Shown: positions 1 through 6,545 of the stretch, in pieces | Layout of the letters: each line of letters begins with the position of its first letter | Position numbering within the stretch: position 1 is the first letter of the stretch | DNA from: Polaribacter sp. | GTDB taxonomy: Bacteria > Bacteroidota > Bacteroidia > Flavobacteriales > Flavobacteriaceae | Reading direction: 5' to 3' | DNA: 10,367 bases | Assembly (NCBI GenBank): GCA_030731695.1 | Contig: JANQTK010000297.1 | Location: 1 to 10,367, forward strand | Made by a program: the position numbers and the translations under genes | The notes under the pieces: model-generated | Told to the model about the DNA's origin: nothing | What the model saw: only the letters and a program-made list of their open reading frames with translations | Database searches by the model: none

Positions 1-2
1 AA

Positions 3-530
3 GAAGAAGAGCATACAAACCTAATTAAATTAGACTCAACTTGGGGACAAGAAATATTTCCTTTTCCTATAAATTTCGCAAGAGGAATCAATTATAGAGG
101 AATTGCAGAAGTTCGTTTTCCGCCAAAAGGTTGGATACATCCAGAACATGAATTTTTTTGGTCTTACACCTATGTTTGGAGTATCAATTACGATGAAAAA
201 ATTACTGCAAATCAGCTAAAAAAAGATTTAGAAACCTATTTTGATGGTTTGAATGATGTTCGCGAAAACAACAATTTCGATCAAAAAGCAACAGCTAATA
301 TTATCAAAGTAAAACAAAAAAATAGCGTTCTTTTTTTTGAGGGAAAAGTTGATACCTATGATCATTTTGCAACCCATAAACGACTGATTTTAAATGTAAA
401 AATTAAAAGTCATTTTTGTAAAAAAATTAAAAAAACAGTTCTTTTATTTACCTTTTCGCCAAAAATATTTACCCATAAAGTTTGGGAAACTTTGGATGAA
501 ATTGAATTGGTTGATGGGGTTTGTGAGTAA
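3..530 (+). CDS. Conserved-looking hypothetical protein, 5'-truncated by the window edge
   Basis: The frame is open from the first complete codon at position 3 to a TAA stop at 528-530, so about 175 C-terminal residues are visible and the true start lies outside. A TTG at 249 could be mistaken for a start, but the upstream 82 codons are in frame and read like real protein, with aromatic-rich stretches such as FPPKGWIHPEHEFFW around residues 39-53 of the visible part. The C-terminal half alternates beta-strand-like segments with lysine-rich turns. No catalytic motif or named domain is recognised. The strand pattern and abundance of Trp, Tyr and Phe suggest an exported or periplasmic beta-rich protein, but the signal peptide, if any, is outside the window. 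A small lipoprotein gene follows after 47 bases on the same strand. Coding status is fairly sure; the function is unknown. Confidence 0.75.
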   Translation, partial: EEEHTNLIKLDSTWGQEIFPFPINFARGINYRGIAEVRFPPKGWIHPEHEFFWSYTYVWSINYDEKITANQLKKDLETYFDGLNDVRENNNFDQKATANIIKVKQKNSVLFFEGKVDTYDHFATHKRLILNVKIKSHFCKKIKKTVLLFTFSPKIFTHKVWETLDEIELVDGVCE

Positions 531-564
531 TTGAGTAGTTATTTTCTGAAAAAGTTTATTTTTG
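531..564 (+). promoter_or_regulatory. Candidate Bacteroidota promoter for the small lipoprotein gene
   Basis: A perfect TAnnTTTG match (TATTTTTG, 557-564) lies 13 bases before the ATG at 578. A TTG at 531-533 sits 23 bases upstream, at the long end of the spacing accepted for the -33 element. Transcription would start near 568, leaving a leader of about 10 bases. In DNA this AT-rich such motifs also arise by chance, so this is a candidate only. Confidence 0.35.
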
Positions 565-577
565 ATGAAAATCTGAA

Positions 578-877
578 ATGAAATCGACATTAATCATATT
601 ACTTTTAGTTGCATTTTTTAGCTGCAAAACAACCAATACAGAATTTAGCAAAAGAAAAATTATAGATCTTGATGCTTCTATAAATCCAATAAATATCAAC
701 GATATTTTAACAGATGATGCATACAACAAAAGCTTTGTAGTAATTTTTGAAAACAAACAATATCCAATTCAAAAACTAGATTCTATTCTAATAAATTCAA
801 ATGCTGAACTTACTGCAAACATCCAAAAAGATAGTGTTTCTGGCAAAAATTATATATTGATTTCGAGAAAAAAATAG
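578..877 (+). CDS. Small hypothetical lipoprotein (99 aa)
   Basis: The N-terminus is a lipoprotein signal peptide: MKS, then a hydrophobic run, ending in a lipobox AFFSC with Cys16 as the predicted lipidated residue. The mature part is about 84 residues, polar, and ends in basic residues (SRKK). The stretch from about residue 53 (FVVIFENKQYPIQKLDSI) to the end has a pattern of alternating strands and a short helix. It faintly recalls the small plug-like domains found in some flavobacterial proteins, but the likeness is too weak to name. The gene lies 47 bases after the preceding gene on the same strand and carries its own promoter-like motif, so co-transcription is uncertain. It converges on brnQ, with the hairpin at 914-991 between them. 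The coding call rests on the clean signal peptide; the role is unknown. Confidence 0.7.
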   Translation: MKSTLIILLLVAFFSCKTTNTEFSKRKIIDLDASINPININDILTDDAYNKSFVVIFENKQYPIQKLDSILINSNAELTANIQKDSVSGKNYILISRKK

Positions 878-907
878 CTCAATAATCATTGAAACAATTT
901 AAAATTT

Positions 908-1006
908 AAAAAAACACAAATTTCACAAATTATCATTATTCAGATTTGATTTATCAAATTTTTAATTAGTGTAAATTCGAGCAATTCGTGTCAAAATATT
1001 TTTTTT
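908..1006. terminator. Long imperfect hairpin between convergent genes, likely bidirectional terminator
   Basis: Arms at 914-950 and 953-991 fold into one long stem. Its outer 18 positions (914-931 with 974-991) hold 14 pairs, then comes a two-base internal mismatch, a further run of pairs (934-938 with 967-971), and an inner stem ATTTGAT/ATCAAAT (944-950 with 953-959). Seven A at 908-914 read as a T-run directly after the hairpin on the minus strand, which fits termination of brnQ. Eight T at 999-1006 follow on the plus strand after a gap of some 7 bases, a weaker fit for the 578-877 gene. The right arm reaches into the brnQ TGA stop (991-993). Confidence 0.6.
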
Positions 1007-2271
1007 CTTTCAACCAAATTCACCACCACAAAAACCAACAAACTTGGCAACACCCAACCCAAATTATTGTTGGCTAAAGGAATGCTATTTTTAATGGTTA
1101 CTAAATATTTTTCATCAATTATAAATCCTAAAAAATCAGGAATACTAAACAGAAATGTCGTGAAAACAACCGCTCTAAATACCAATTTTGACCCAAATTT
1201 ATCTGGAAGAACGTTCAATACAATCAGCACAATTGTAATTGGATATAAAAACATCAAGGCAGGCACAGCCAAAATGATGATAAAATCTACTTGAAAACTG
1301 CCCACCAAAATACCAATTACCGCACAAATTGCAGTGGTTATCACAAACGCTTTTTGGGAATTTTTGCAGATTCCTTTTATATAATCTGCAGTACCTGTAA
1401 CCACGCCAACAGCAGTTGTAAAACAAGCCAAAGCCACTAATACACTTAAAAAGATCCGACCAAAATCGCCCAAAGTTTGCAAACTCAAACTCGTTAAAAT
1501 ATCAATTCTTGTCGCATTTTCAGGAAAAGTAGCACTGAACAAAAAACCACTAAAAATCAATCCGCCATAAATGAGCAACAATCCAACACCTGCAATCAAT
1601 CCTGATTTTGAAATGACATCCTTTTTTTCATCAAAAGTGTGAAGATTTCCTAAGTTTAAAGAAACAATCATAACTGCACCCACAACAACACCTGCAATGG
1701 CATCAAAAGTTTGATAGCCTTCTAAAATACCATCTACAAAAGGATTTTTTATGGTGGGTAGCAAACTATTTCCTGGTGATGAAAAAATAGCCAACACCAT
1801 GATTATCAGTAAAATAATTACAATAATAGGCGTTAAAAATTTTCCAATAACGTCAATAATTTTAGAACGATTGATGACAAAAACAAACACCAATCCAAAA
1901 TAAATACTGCTCGTAAGCAAAGGACTTGAGTTGAAAAAAGGCTGCACAGCCATTTCGTGCGTTACAGCAGCTGTTCTTGGGCCAGGAATTGCAATAGCTA
2001 TTGCATAAGTTAACAAACAAAAAATAGTGCTAAAAACAGGAGACACTTTTTTGCCAAAATCAAACAAAGTTCCTTGCAATTTGGCATGTGCAAAAATGGA
2101 TAAAATAGGAATGGCAACTGCTGTGATGGCAAATCCCAACAATACAATCCACCAATTAAAACCTGCTTTTACGCCCAAAGATGTGGGTAAAATCAAATTT
2201 CCTGCACCAAAAAAAAGCGAAAAAAGCGCAAAGCCACTAATCCAAATTTCTTTATTTTTAAACGTATTCAT
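991..2271 (-). CDS. brnQ: Branched-chain amino acid transport carrier BrnQ (LIVCS family)
   Basis: Inner-membrane symporter for leucine, isoleucine and valine, driven by Na+ or H+ in characterised relatives. Residues 13-29 (GFALFSLFFGAGNLILP) match the family's conserved first membrane segment, and almost the whole protein consists of hydrophobic segments, consistent with about 12 transmembrane helices. Further family-like stretches are the AIPGPRTAAVTHE loop and the GYQTFDAIAGVVVG segment. I place the start at the ATG complementary to 2269-2271, giving 426 residues, the usual family length. An in-frame start at 2325 would add 18 residues (MKSIFNSETLLFLTKLSQ) that are not family-like and would run over the opposite promoter region. 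The gene is divergent from the receptor unit and converges on the small lipoprotein gene. No amino acid metabolism genes are nearby, so its regulation cannot be read from context. Confidence 0.93.
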   Translation of the reverse strand: MNTFKNKEIWISGFALFSLFFGAGNLILPTSLGVKAGFNWWIVLLGFAITAVAIPILSIFAHAKLQGTLFDFGKKVSPVFSTIFCLLTYAIAIAIPGPRTAAVTHEMAVQPFFNSSPLLTSSIYFGLVFVFVINRSKIIDVIGKFLTPIIVIILLIIMVLAIFSSPGNSLLPTIKNPFVDGILEGYQTFDAIAGVVVGAVMIVSLNLGNLHTFDEKKDVISKSGLIAGVGLLLIYGGLIFSGFLFSATFPENATRIDILTSLSLQTLGDFGRIFLSVLVALACFTTAVGVVTGTADYIKGICKNSQKAFVITTAICAVIGILVGSFQVDFIIILAVPALMFLYPITIVLIVLNVLPDKFGSKLVFRAVVFTTFLFSIPDFLGFIIDEKYLVTIKNSIPLANNNLGWVLPSLLVFVVVNLVERKKIF

Positions 2272-2304
2272 TTGTGATAATTTCGTTAAAAATAACAATG
2301 TTTC

Positions 2305-2334
2305 GCTATTAAAAATTGATTTCACTTATATTTG
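2305..2334 (+). promoter_or_regulatory. Candidate -7 promoter element of the receptor unit
   Basis: TATATTTG at 2327-2334 is a perfect TAnnTTTG match. It lies 20 bases before the ATG at 2355, predicting transcription from about 2338 and a leader of about 17 bases. The -33 region has only a degenerate TTTC (2301-2304, 22 bases upstream) rather than TTTG. The motif overlaps the region that a longer reading of the downstream gene (from 2316) would have to translate, which supports the ATG at 2355. Confidence 0.45.
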
Positions 2335-2354
2335 CTGAACTTTTTGATAAAAAA

Positions 2355-2687
2355 ATGTTTCTAGTCATTAAAAATTTATTGCAAAAAACACTCAGTATTG
2401 CGCTATTATTCGCGCTTTTACTGCCTTTTGCATTAAAATTAGAACACATTTTTGAAGATCACAATCATACTATTTGTTCAAGTAAAATAGAAAGTCATAT
2501 TCATCAATTAAATGATGATTGCGATTTTTTAAATTATACCATAAACTCAGCAAATAGTCCATCAAACTTGGTTTTTGAAACAAAAGAGGACACATTTTTT
2601 GCTGAAAAAAACTTCACTTATTTATCCGATTTTTCTTCATCAGAAAAAGCAACATCTTTTCTCAGAGGCCCCCCAAGTTTGTCATAA
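2355..2687 (+). CDS. Small His/Cys-containing membrane-anchored protein upstream of a TonB receptor
   Basis: The protein has 110 residues from the ATG at 2355; a longer reading from TTG 2316 is rejected because a promoter motif lies inside it. Residues 8-29 form one hydrophobic segment, either an uncleaved anchor or a signal peptide. Directly after it comes a cluster of possible metal ligands: H31, H36, H38, C41, H48, H50 and C56, with acidic residues between. The C-terminus ends in LRGPPSLS. From memory, small flavobacterial proteins ending in RGPP often precede TonB-dependent receptors; I cannot verify this here. The receptor gene starts 33 bases downstream and a strong hairpin covers the stop codon. 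The arrangement resembles the unrelated DUF2946 small proteins near copper receptors in Proteobacteria. A role in metal binding, sensing or delivery next to the receptor is inference; no catalytic domain is seen. Confidence 0.75.
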   Translation: MFLVIKNLLQKTLSIALLFALLLPFALKLEHIFEDHNHTICSSKIESHIHQLNDDCDFLNYTINSANSPSNLVFETKEDTFFAEKNFTYLSDFSSSEKATSFLRGPPSLS

Positions 2688-2709
2688 AGTATTCGCTTTA
2701 TAACAAACT
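2676..2709 (+). promoter_or_regulatory. Strong intercistronic hairpin just before the TonB receptor gene
   Basis: The left arm 2676-2689 (A then GTTTGTCATAAAG) and right arm 2696-2709 (CTTTATAACAAAC then T) pair at 13 of 14 positions, with one C/A mismatch (2683/2702) and loop TATTCG. It spans the TAA stop of the small protein gene (2685-2687) and ends 11 bases before the receptor ATG at 2721. No T-run follows, so it is not a standard intrinsic terminator. It may set differential expression within the unit, through mRNA processing or stability or translation control, or act as a DNA operator. Which of these applies is not shown by the sequence. Confidence 0.6.
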
Positions 2710-2720
2710 AAAACAAACAG

Positions 2721-5120
2721 ATGAAAAAAATACTAGTCGTGTTTTTTTGCATGAATGTCTTTTGGGCATTCAGTCAAAAATGCACCTATAACATACAAGG
2801 AACCATTTTAGATTTCCATGATGGAACCGCCATTGACAATGCAACCATTTTGATAAAAAACACCAATAAATTTGCTATTTCTGATAGTAAAGGGAATTTT
2901 ACTATCTCCAATGTTTGCAATGGAAAAATCACCTTGGTTATCTCGCATATTGGTTGTAAAACTTCTGAAAAAACCATCAAAATTGATGGAAACTATACAG
3001 GAAAATTTTTATTAGAACATCATTCAGAAGAACTAGAAGAAGTTACTTTAAAAGGAAAAATAGTGGTCAAAAAAGTGGCTTCACTTTCAGAAACTGTTTT
3101 ATCAAAAAAAATGTTAGAAAACTACAGTGCGGCTTCTTTGGGTGATGCTTTGAAAGAAATTGCGGGAGTTTCATCCATCAATACTGGAAATGCAATTGTA
3201 AAACCCATGATCAATGGCATGCACAGTAGTAGAATTATTGTGATGAACAATGGGGTGCGTTTGCAAGACCAAGAATGGGGAATTGAGCATGCACCAAACA
3301 TCGATTTGAATTCCTCAGAAAGTGTTTCTGTCATTAAAGGTGCAGGAGCATTGGCTTTTGGAAGTGATGCCATTGGTGGCGTTGTAATTTTAAATCCGAA
3401 AAATCCTATCAGAAAAGATTCGCTTTTTGGAAGTACCATAGCAGGTTTTCAAACCAATGGAAATGCGTATAATATGGCTACCTCATTGCATAAAACGTAT
3501 AAAAATGGGTATTTTATTGATGCCAATGCTACTCACAAACGTTTTGGCGATTTTAGAGCGCCTCATTATTTTTTAACAAATACGGGCTCAAAATCAACCG
3601 CATTTTCGTTGAATGGTGGTTATAAAACTTTTGAAACTGGCTGGAATATTTTTGTAAGTTCTATTGCAAATGAAATTGGCATTTTAGGAGCTTCGCATAT
3701 TGGTGGAATTCAGGATTTGGTGAACGCTTTAAATCGTCAAGAACCATTAATTCAGAATGAATTTAGCTATACTATTGATAATCCCAAGCAAGATGTGACG
3801 CATTTTATAGCCAAAGCAAGTTATTTTAAACGGTTTAGAAATATAGGGAAATTGACCTTGCAATATGATTTTCAAGAAAATCAACGTTTTGAATATGATC
3901 GTAGAATTGGCGATAATCGATTTATTCCTGCTGTAGATTTGAATTTACAAACACATACTGCTACTGCCGATTTTTTGTTTGATGCCAAAAATTCATGGAC
4001 TTTTCAGTCAGGAGCGTTGTTTCGTTTTCAAGAAAATGTGGCAAACCCTGCAACTGGTGTGCGTCGTTTAATTCCTGATTATCAAAAAACGGATGTGGGT
4101 GTTTACACAACCATCAAACATGAATTTTCAGAAAATTGGTTGTTTGATGCTGGCTTACGCTATGATTTTAATTTTTATGGCGTGAAAAAGTTTTATCAAA
4201 CAAGTCGTTGGAACGCTTTAGGATATGACGTGTTGTTTCCTGAATTGGTAATTCAAGATTTAGGAACTCAATTGTTGACAAATCCGGAGTTGAGTTTTCA
4301 CAATTTCGCGTTTTCTTTGGGAGCTAAAAGAACACTTTCTGATGAAAATTCGTTGTTATTCAACTATACAATGGCAACAAGACCTCCAAACATTGCTGAG
4401 CTTTTTAGTGATGGTTTGCATCATTCAGCTGCAAGAATTGAGCTGGGTTTGTTGACACTGAATTCAGAAAAATCGAATCGTTTTTCGATGTCATTTTTGA
4501 AAGAAAATAGTTCATCAAAATGGCAAATTGACACCTATGTAAATGCCATTCAAGATTATATTTTCATTGCTCCAAATGGCACTGAGCAAACGATTAGAGG
4601 CGCATTTCCAAAGTGGGAATATCGTCAAACAGATGCTTTGTTGTTTGGTTTTGACATCAATATTCAAAAAGAATTTTCAGAAAATTGGGGATATTCTTTG
4701 AATACTTCCTACATCTATGCGCAAGACACAGAAAATAAAATGCCTATTATTGATATGCCTCCATTTCAAATGAGAAATTCGATAAGCTACAATAACAATG
4801 ATTGGCATGGATTTTCAAGTACATTGATTAGCGAATTTGTAGGAAGACAAAATCGTTTTCCTGATTTTAATTTCAATCAATTTATTGCAGAAACAAACAC
4901 GACAGTTTTAGTAGATATTAGTACGCCACCAAATGCGTATCATCTGTTTCATATAAACAATACCATGAATTTTGATTGGGGAAAACATTCCAAAATTCAG
5001 GTTAGTTTAAACATCAATAATCTTTTAAACACTTCTTACCGAAATTATCTGAACAGACTTCGGTTTTTTGCAGATGATTTGGGAAGAAATTTTCAACTTC
5101 AAATCAAAATTAATTATTAA
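2721..5120 (+). CDS. TonB-dependent outer-membrane receptor, putative metal (zinc/copper) uptake
   Basis: Outer-membrane beta-barrel importer energised by TonB-ExbBD. Residues 1-19 form a signal peptide ending FSQ. Residues 24 to about 96 are a carboxypeptidase-like regulatory (beta-sandwich) domain, with a GTILDFHDGTAIDNATI stretch followed by DSKGNF. Residues about 117-225 form the plug, ending in the family signature FGSDAIGGVV (213-222). The rest is a barrel of about 540 residues with the usual alternating aromatic strands, ending in a terminal Tyr. The plug stretch around E189-H190-A191, followed by PNIDLN and later SDAIGGVV, resembles the S-x-DHA plug of ZnuD-type zinc receptors. Together with the His/Cys-rich upstream protein this points to a metal substrate, but that is inference. 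No SusD partner is adjacent, so glycan uptake is unlikely. It is the second gene of the unit, 33 bases after the small protein and 21 bases before a lipoprotein. At 799 residues it looks intact. Confidence 0.93.
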   Translation: MKKILVVFFCMNVFWAFSQKCTYNIQGTILDFHDGTAIDNATILIKNTNKFAISDSKGNFTISNVCNGKITLVISHIGCKTSEKTIKIDGNYTGKFLLEHHSEELEEVTLKGKIVVKKVASLSETVLSKKMLENYSAASLGDALKEIAGVSSINTGNAIVKPMINGMHSSRIIVMNNGVRLQDQEWGIEHAPNIDLNSSESVSVIKGAGALAFGSDAIGGVVILNPKNPIRKDSLFGSTIAGFQTNGNAYNMATSLHKTYKNGYFIDANATHKRFGDFRAPHYFLTNTGSKSTAFSLNGGYKTFETGWNIFVSSIANEIGILGASHIGGIQDLVNALNRQEPLIQNEFSYTIDNPKQDVTHFIAKASYFKRFRNIGKLTLQYDFQENQRFEYDRRIGDNRFIPAVDLNLQTHTATADFLFDAKNSWTFQSGALFRFQENVANPATGVRRLIPDYQKTDVGVYTTIKHEFSENWLFDAGLRYDFNFYGVKKFYQTSRWNALGYDVLFPELVIQDLGTQLLTNPELSFHNFAFSLGAKRTLSDENSLLFNYTMATRPPNIAELFSDGLHHSAARIELGLLTLNSEKSNRFSMSFLKENSSSKWQIDTYVNAIQDYIFIAPNGTEQTIRGAFPKWEYRQTDALLFGFDINIQKEFSENWGYSLNTSYIYAQDTENKMPIIDMPPFQMRNSISYNNNDWHGFSSTLISEFVGRQNRFPDFNFNQFIAETNTTVLVDISTPPNAYHLFHINNTMNFDWGKHSKIQVSLNINNLLNTSYRNYLNRLRFFADDLGRNFQLQIKINY

Positions 5121-5141
5121 AAATTTTAAAAAATACATATC

Positions 5142-5699
5142 ATGAAAAAATACATTTTTTTATTTAGTTCATTAGTAATCATGTCATTAACTTCTTGTTC
5201 TAGTGAAGATCCAGAAATCGTTAACGAAGAAGAATTGATCACCACTTTGCGAGTAACGTTAACTCCTCAAGGTGGAGGAAATGTTGTTACGTTACAATTG
5301 CAAGATTTAGATGGAGATGGTCCAAATGCTCCTATAACAACTGTTTCAGGGCCTTTACAAGCTAACAAAACCTATACTGGTGTAACTCAAGTATTGAACG
5401 AAACTGAATCTCCTGCTGAAAATATTACTCTAGAAGTAGAAGAAGAAGGTGATGAGCACCAGTTTTTTTACACGTTTTCTAACAGTATTGCAACTGTAAC
5501 TTACTCAGATCAAGACAAAAACGGCAGACCAGTTGGAATCAATTTTAATTTAACAACAACTAGTGCAGGAATTGGAAATTTGACTGTAGTTTTACGTCAT
5601 GAACCTAACAAAACTGCAGCTGGCGTAATGGCTGGAAATATTACCAATGCTGGAGGAGAAACAGATGTTGAAGCAACATTTAACTTGACAGTAAACTAA
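5142..5699 (+). CDS. Lipoprotein partner of the TonB receptor (185 aa, beta-rich)
   Basis: The signal peptide ends in lipobox LTSC with Cys19 as the lipidation site. The next residues, SSEDPE, are serine plus acidic, similar to lipoprotein export signals that send flavobacterial lipoproteins to the cell surface, so surface exposure is possible. The mature protein is acidic, with strand-like segments and an Asp-rich DLDGDGPNAP stretch. It also holds an EEEGDEHQFFY segment (H106) and a C-terminal VVLRHEPNKTAAGV stretch (H153, E154). From memory, close relatives in Flavobacteriaceae carry the automatic label 'type 1 periplasmic binding fold superfamily protein', but I see no such fold and do not rely on it. 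It starts 21 bases after the receptor, almost certainly in the same transcript, and is followed by a strong terminator. A substrate-capture or accessory role for the receptor is the simplest reading. The acidic and His residues would suit metal binding, unproven. Confidence 0.85.
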   Translation: MKKYIFLFSSLVIMSLTSCSSEDPEIVNEEELITTLRVTLTPQGGGNVVTLQLQDLDGDGPNAPITTVSGPLQANKTYTGVTQVLNETESPAENITLEVEEEGDEHQFFYTFSNSIATVTYSDQDKNGRPVGINFNLTTTSAGIGNLTVVLRHEPNKTAAGVMAGNITNAGGETDVEATFNLTVN

Positions 5700-5721
5700 A
5701 TTTTTTTAAAATATTTTATCT

Positions 5722-5754
5722 ATAAAAGCGGGTTTTTACTCGCTTTTATTTTTT
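5722..5754 (+). terminator. Intrinsic terminator of the TonB receptor unit
   Basis: Arms 5722-5732 (ATAAAAGCGGG) and 5739-5749 (CTCGCTTTTAT) pair over 11 positions with one G/T wobble, loop TTTTTA, followed at once by five T (5750-5754). It lies 22 bases after the lipoprotein stop and 9 bases before the hydrolase start, so it closes the receptor unit and separates it from the next gene. Confidence 0.88.
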
Positions 5755-5759
5755 CTTTG
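5752..5759 (+). promoter_or_regulatory. Possible -7 element of the hydrolase gene inside the terminator T-run
   Basis: TTTCTTTG matches TAnnTTTG in all but one position (A to T). It would place transcription start at about 5763, next to the ATG at 5764, so the mRNA would be nearly leaderless. The element overlaps the T-run of the preceding terminator. The gene needs some promoter here because the terminator upstream is strong, but the match is imperfect and no -33 element is clear. Confidence 0.3.
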
Positions 5760-5763
5760 TAGT

Positions 5764-6537
5764 ATGATTTTACCATTTAAAGGAACCAATATTTACTTTG
5801 AAACGCATGGAAAAGGTGCAGCAATAGTATTGCTTCATGGCTTTTTAGAAAATTCCACCATGTGGAAAGATTTGATTGCTGAGTTATCAAAACGAAACAA
5901 AGTGATTGCCATTGATTTATTAGGTCATGGAAATTCTGATTGTTTGGGATATATTCACACCATGGAACTTTTTGCAGAAACTGTAGCTGCTGTATTAAAA
6001 CAGTTGAAAATCAGAAAATGTTCGCTTGTTGGCCATTCTTTAGGAGGTTATGTTGCTTTGGCTTTTGCTGAAAAAAATCCTGAAAAAGTAACAAGATTGT
6101 GTTTGATGAATTCCACTTCCAATGAAGATTCTGAAGAGCGAAAAGACATCCGAACGCGTGCTAATAAAATGGCACAAACCAATTTGAAAAACATGATTCA
6201 GTTATCAATTTCAAATTTATTTTACCAAGAAAATGTCTCAAAATTTACCTCAGAAATTGATTTTCTAAAAAAAGAAGCACTCAAAACTTCTTTGCAAGGG
6301 TATTTGGCTGCTCAAGAAGGCATGAAAATAAGACGGAATAGAAATCACATTTTAACAAATGCCACTTTTAAAAAACTACTGATTATTGGCGAAAAAGATC
6401 CTGTAATTGATGTCAATAGTTCTTTGGATGAAGCTCAAAAAACCAACACCGAATTTATAATTTTTGATGGTGGCCATATGAGTTATGTGGAAAATACAAA
6501 GAAACTTTTAGACGCTTTACTAAGCTTTTTGAAATAA
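5764..6537 (+). CDS. Alpha/beta-fold hydrolase
   Basis: The protein has 257 residues, the usual length for the AB hydrolase 1 family, and no signal peptide, so it acts in the cytoplasm. The oxyanion-hole motif HGFLEN is at 25-30, a DLLGHGNS stretch at 51-58, and the nucleophile elbow GHSLGG at 90-95 with Ser92. The acid is Asp212 in IIGEKDPV, and the catalytic His is His238 in GGHMSYVE, so the triad S92-D212-H238 is complete. The region between about 120 and 200 would be the lid. The order and spacing fit esterases, C-C hydrolases and related enzymes; the substrate cannot be read from sequence. It sits between a strong terminator and the convergent thiL, with 8 bases to the end of thiL, so it is probably a single-gene unit. 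Confidence 0.92.
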   Translation: MILPFKGTNIYFETHGKGAAIVLLHGFLENSTMWKDLIAELSKRNKVIAIDLLGHGNSDCLGYIHTMELFAETVAAVLKQLKIRKCSLVGHSLGGYVALAFAEKNPEKVTRLCLMNSTSNEDSEERKDIRTRANKMAQTNLKNMIQLSISNLFYQENVSKFTSEIDFLKKEALKTSLQGYLAAQEGMKIRRNRNHILTNATFKKLLIIGEKDPVIDVNSSLDEAQKTNTEFIIFDGGHMSYVENTKKLLDALLSFLK

Positions 6538-6544
6538 CAAAAAG
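6525..6544. terminator. Small inverted repeat between the convergent hydrolase and thiL genes
   Basis: CTTTTTG (6525-6531) and CAAAAAG (6538-6544) form a perfect 7-base-pair stem with loop AAATAA, centred on the hydrolase stop codon. It is the only fold in the short convergent gap and could work in both directions, but the stem is mostly A/T and no T-run follows on either strand. It may be weak or accidental. Confidence 0.3.
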
Positions 6545-6545
6545 T

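Noticed and set aside
2272..2325. N-terminal extension of BrnQ from an ATG at 2325
   Set aside because: The 18 extra residues are unlike the family, and the ATG at 2271 gives the usual length with the first membrane helix at the expected place.
2027..2338. Plus-strand open frame opposite the brnQ 5' end
   Set aside because: It is antisense to a well-supported membrane protein gene, has no family-like features, and its composition follows from the brnQ codons.
2316..2354. Upstream TTG start for the small His/Cys protein (13 extra residues)
   Set aside because: The extension overlaps a perfect TAnnTTTG promoter motif at 2327-2334 and places a polar stretch before the signal-like hydrophobic segment; the ATG at 2355 gives a normal N-terminus.
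2721..5120. SusC-type glycan receptor
   Set aside because: There is no SusD gene next to it, and at 799 residues it is shorter than typical SusC proteins of about 1000 residues.
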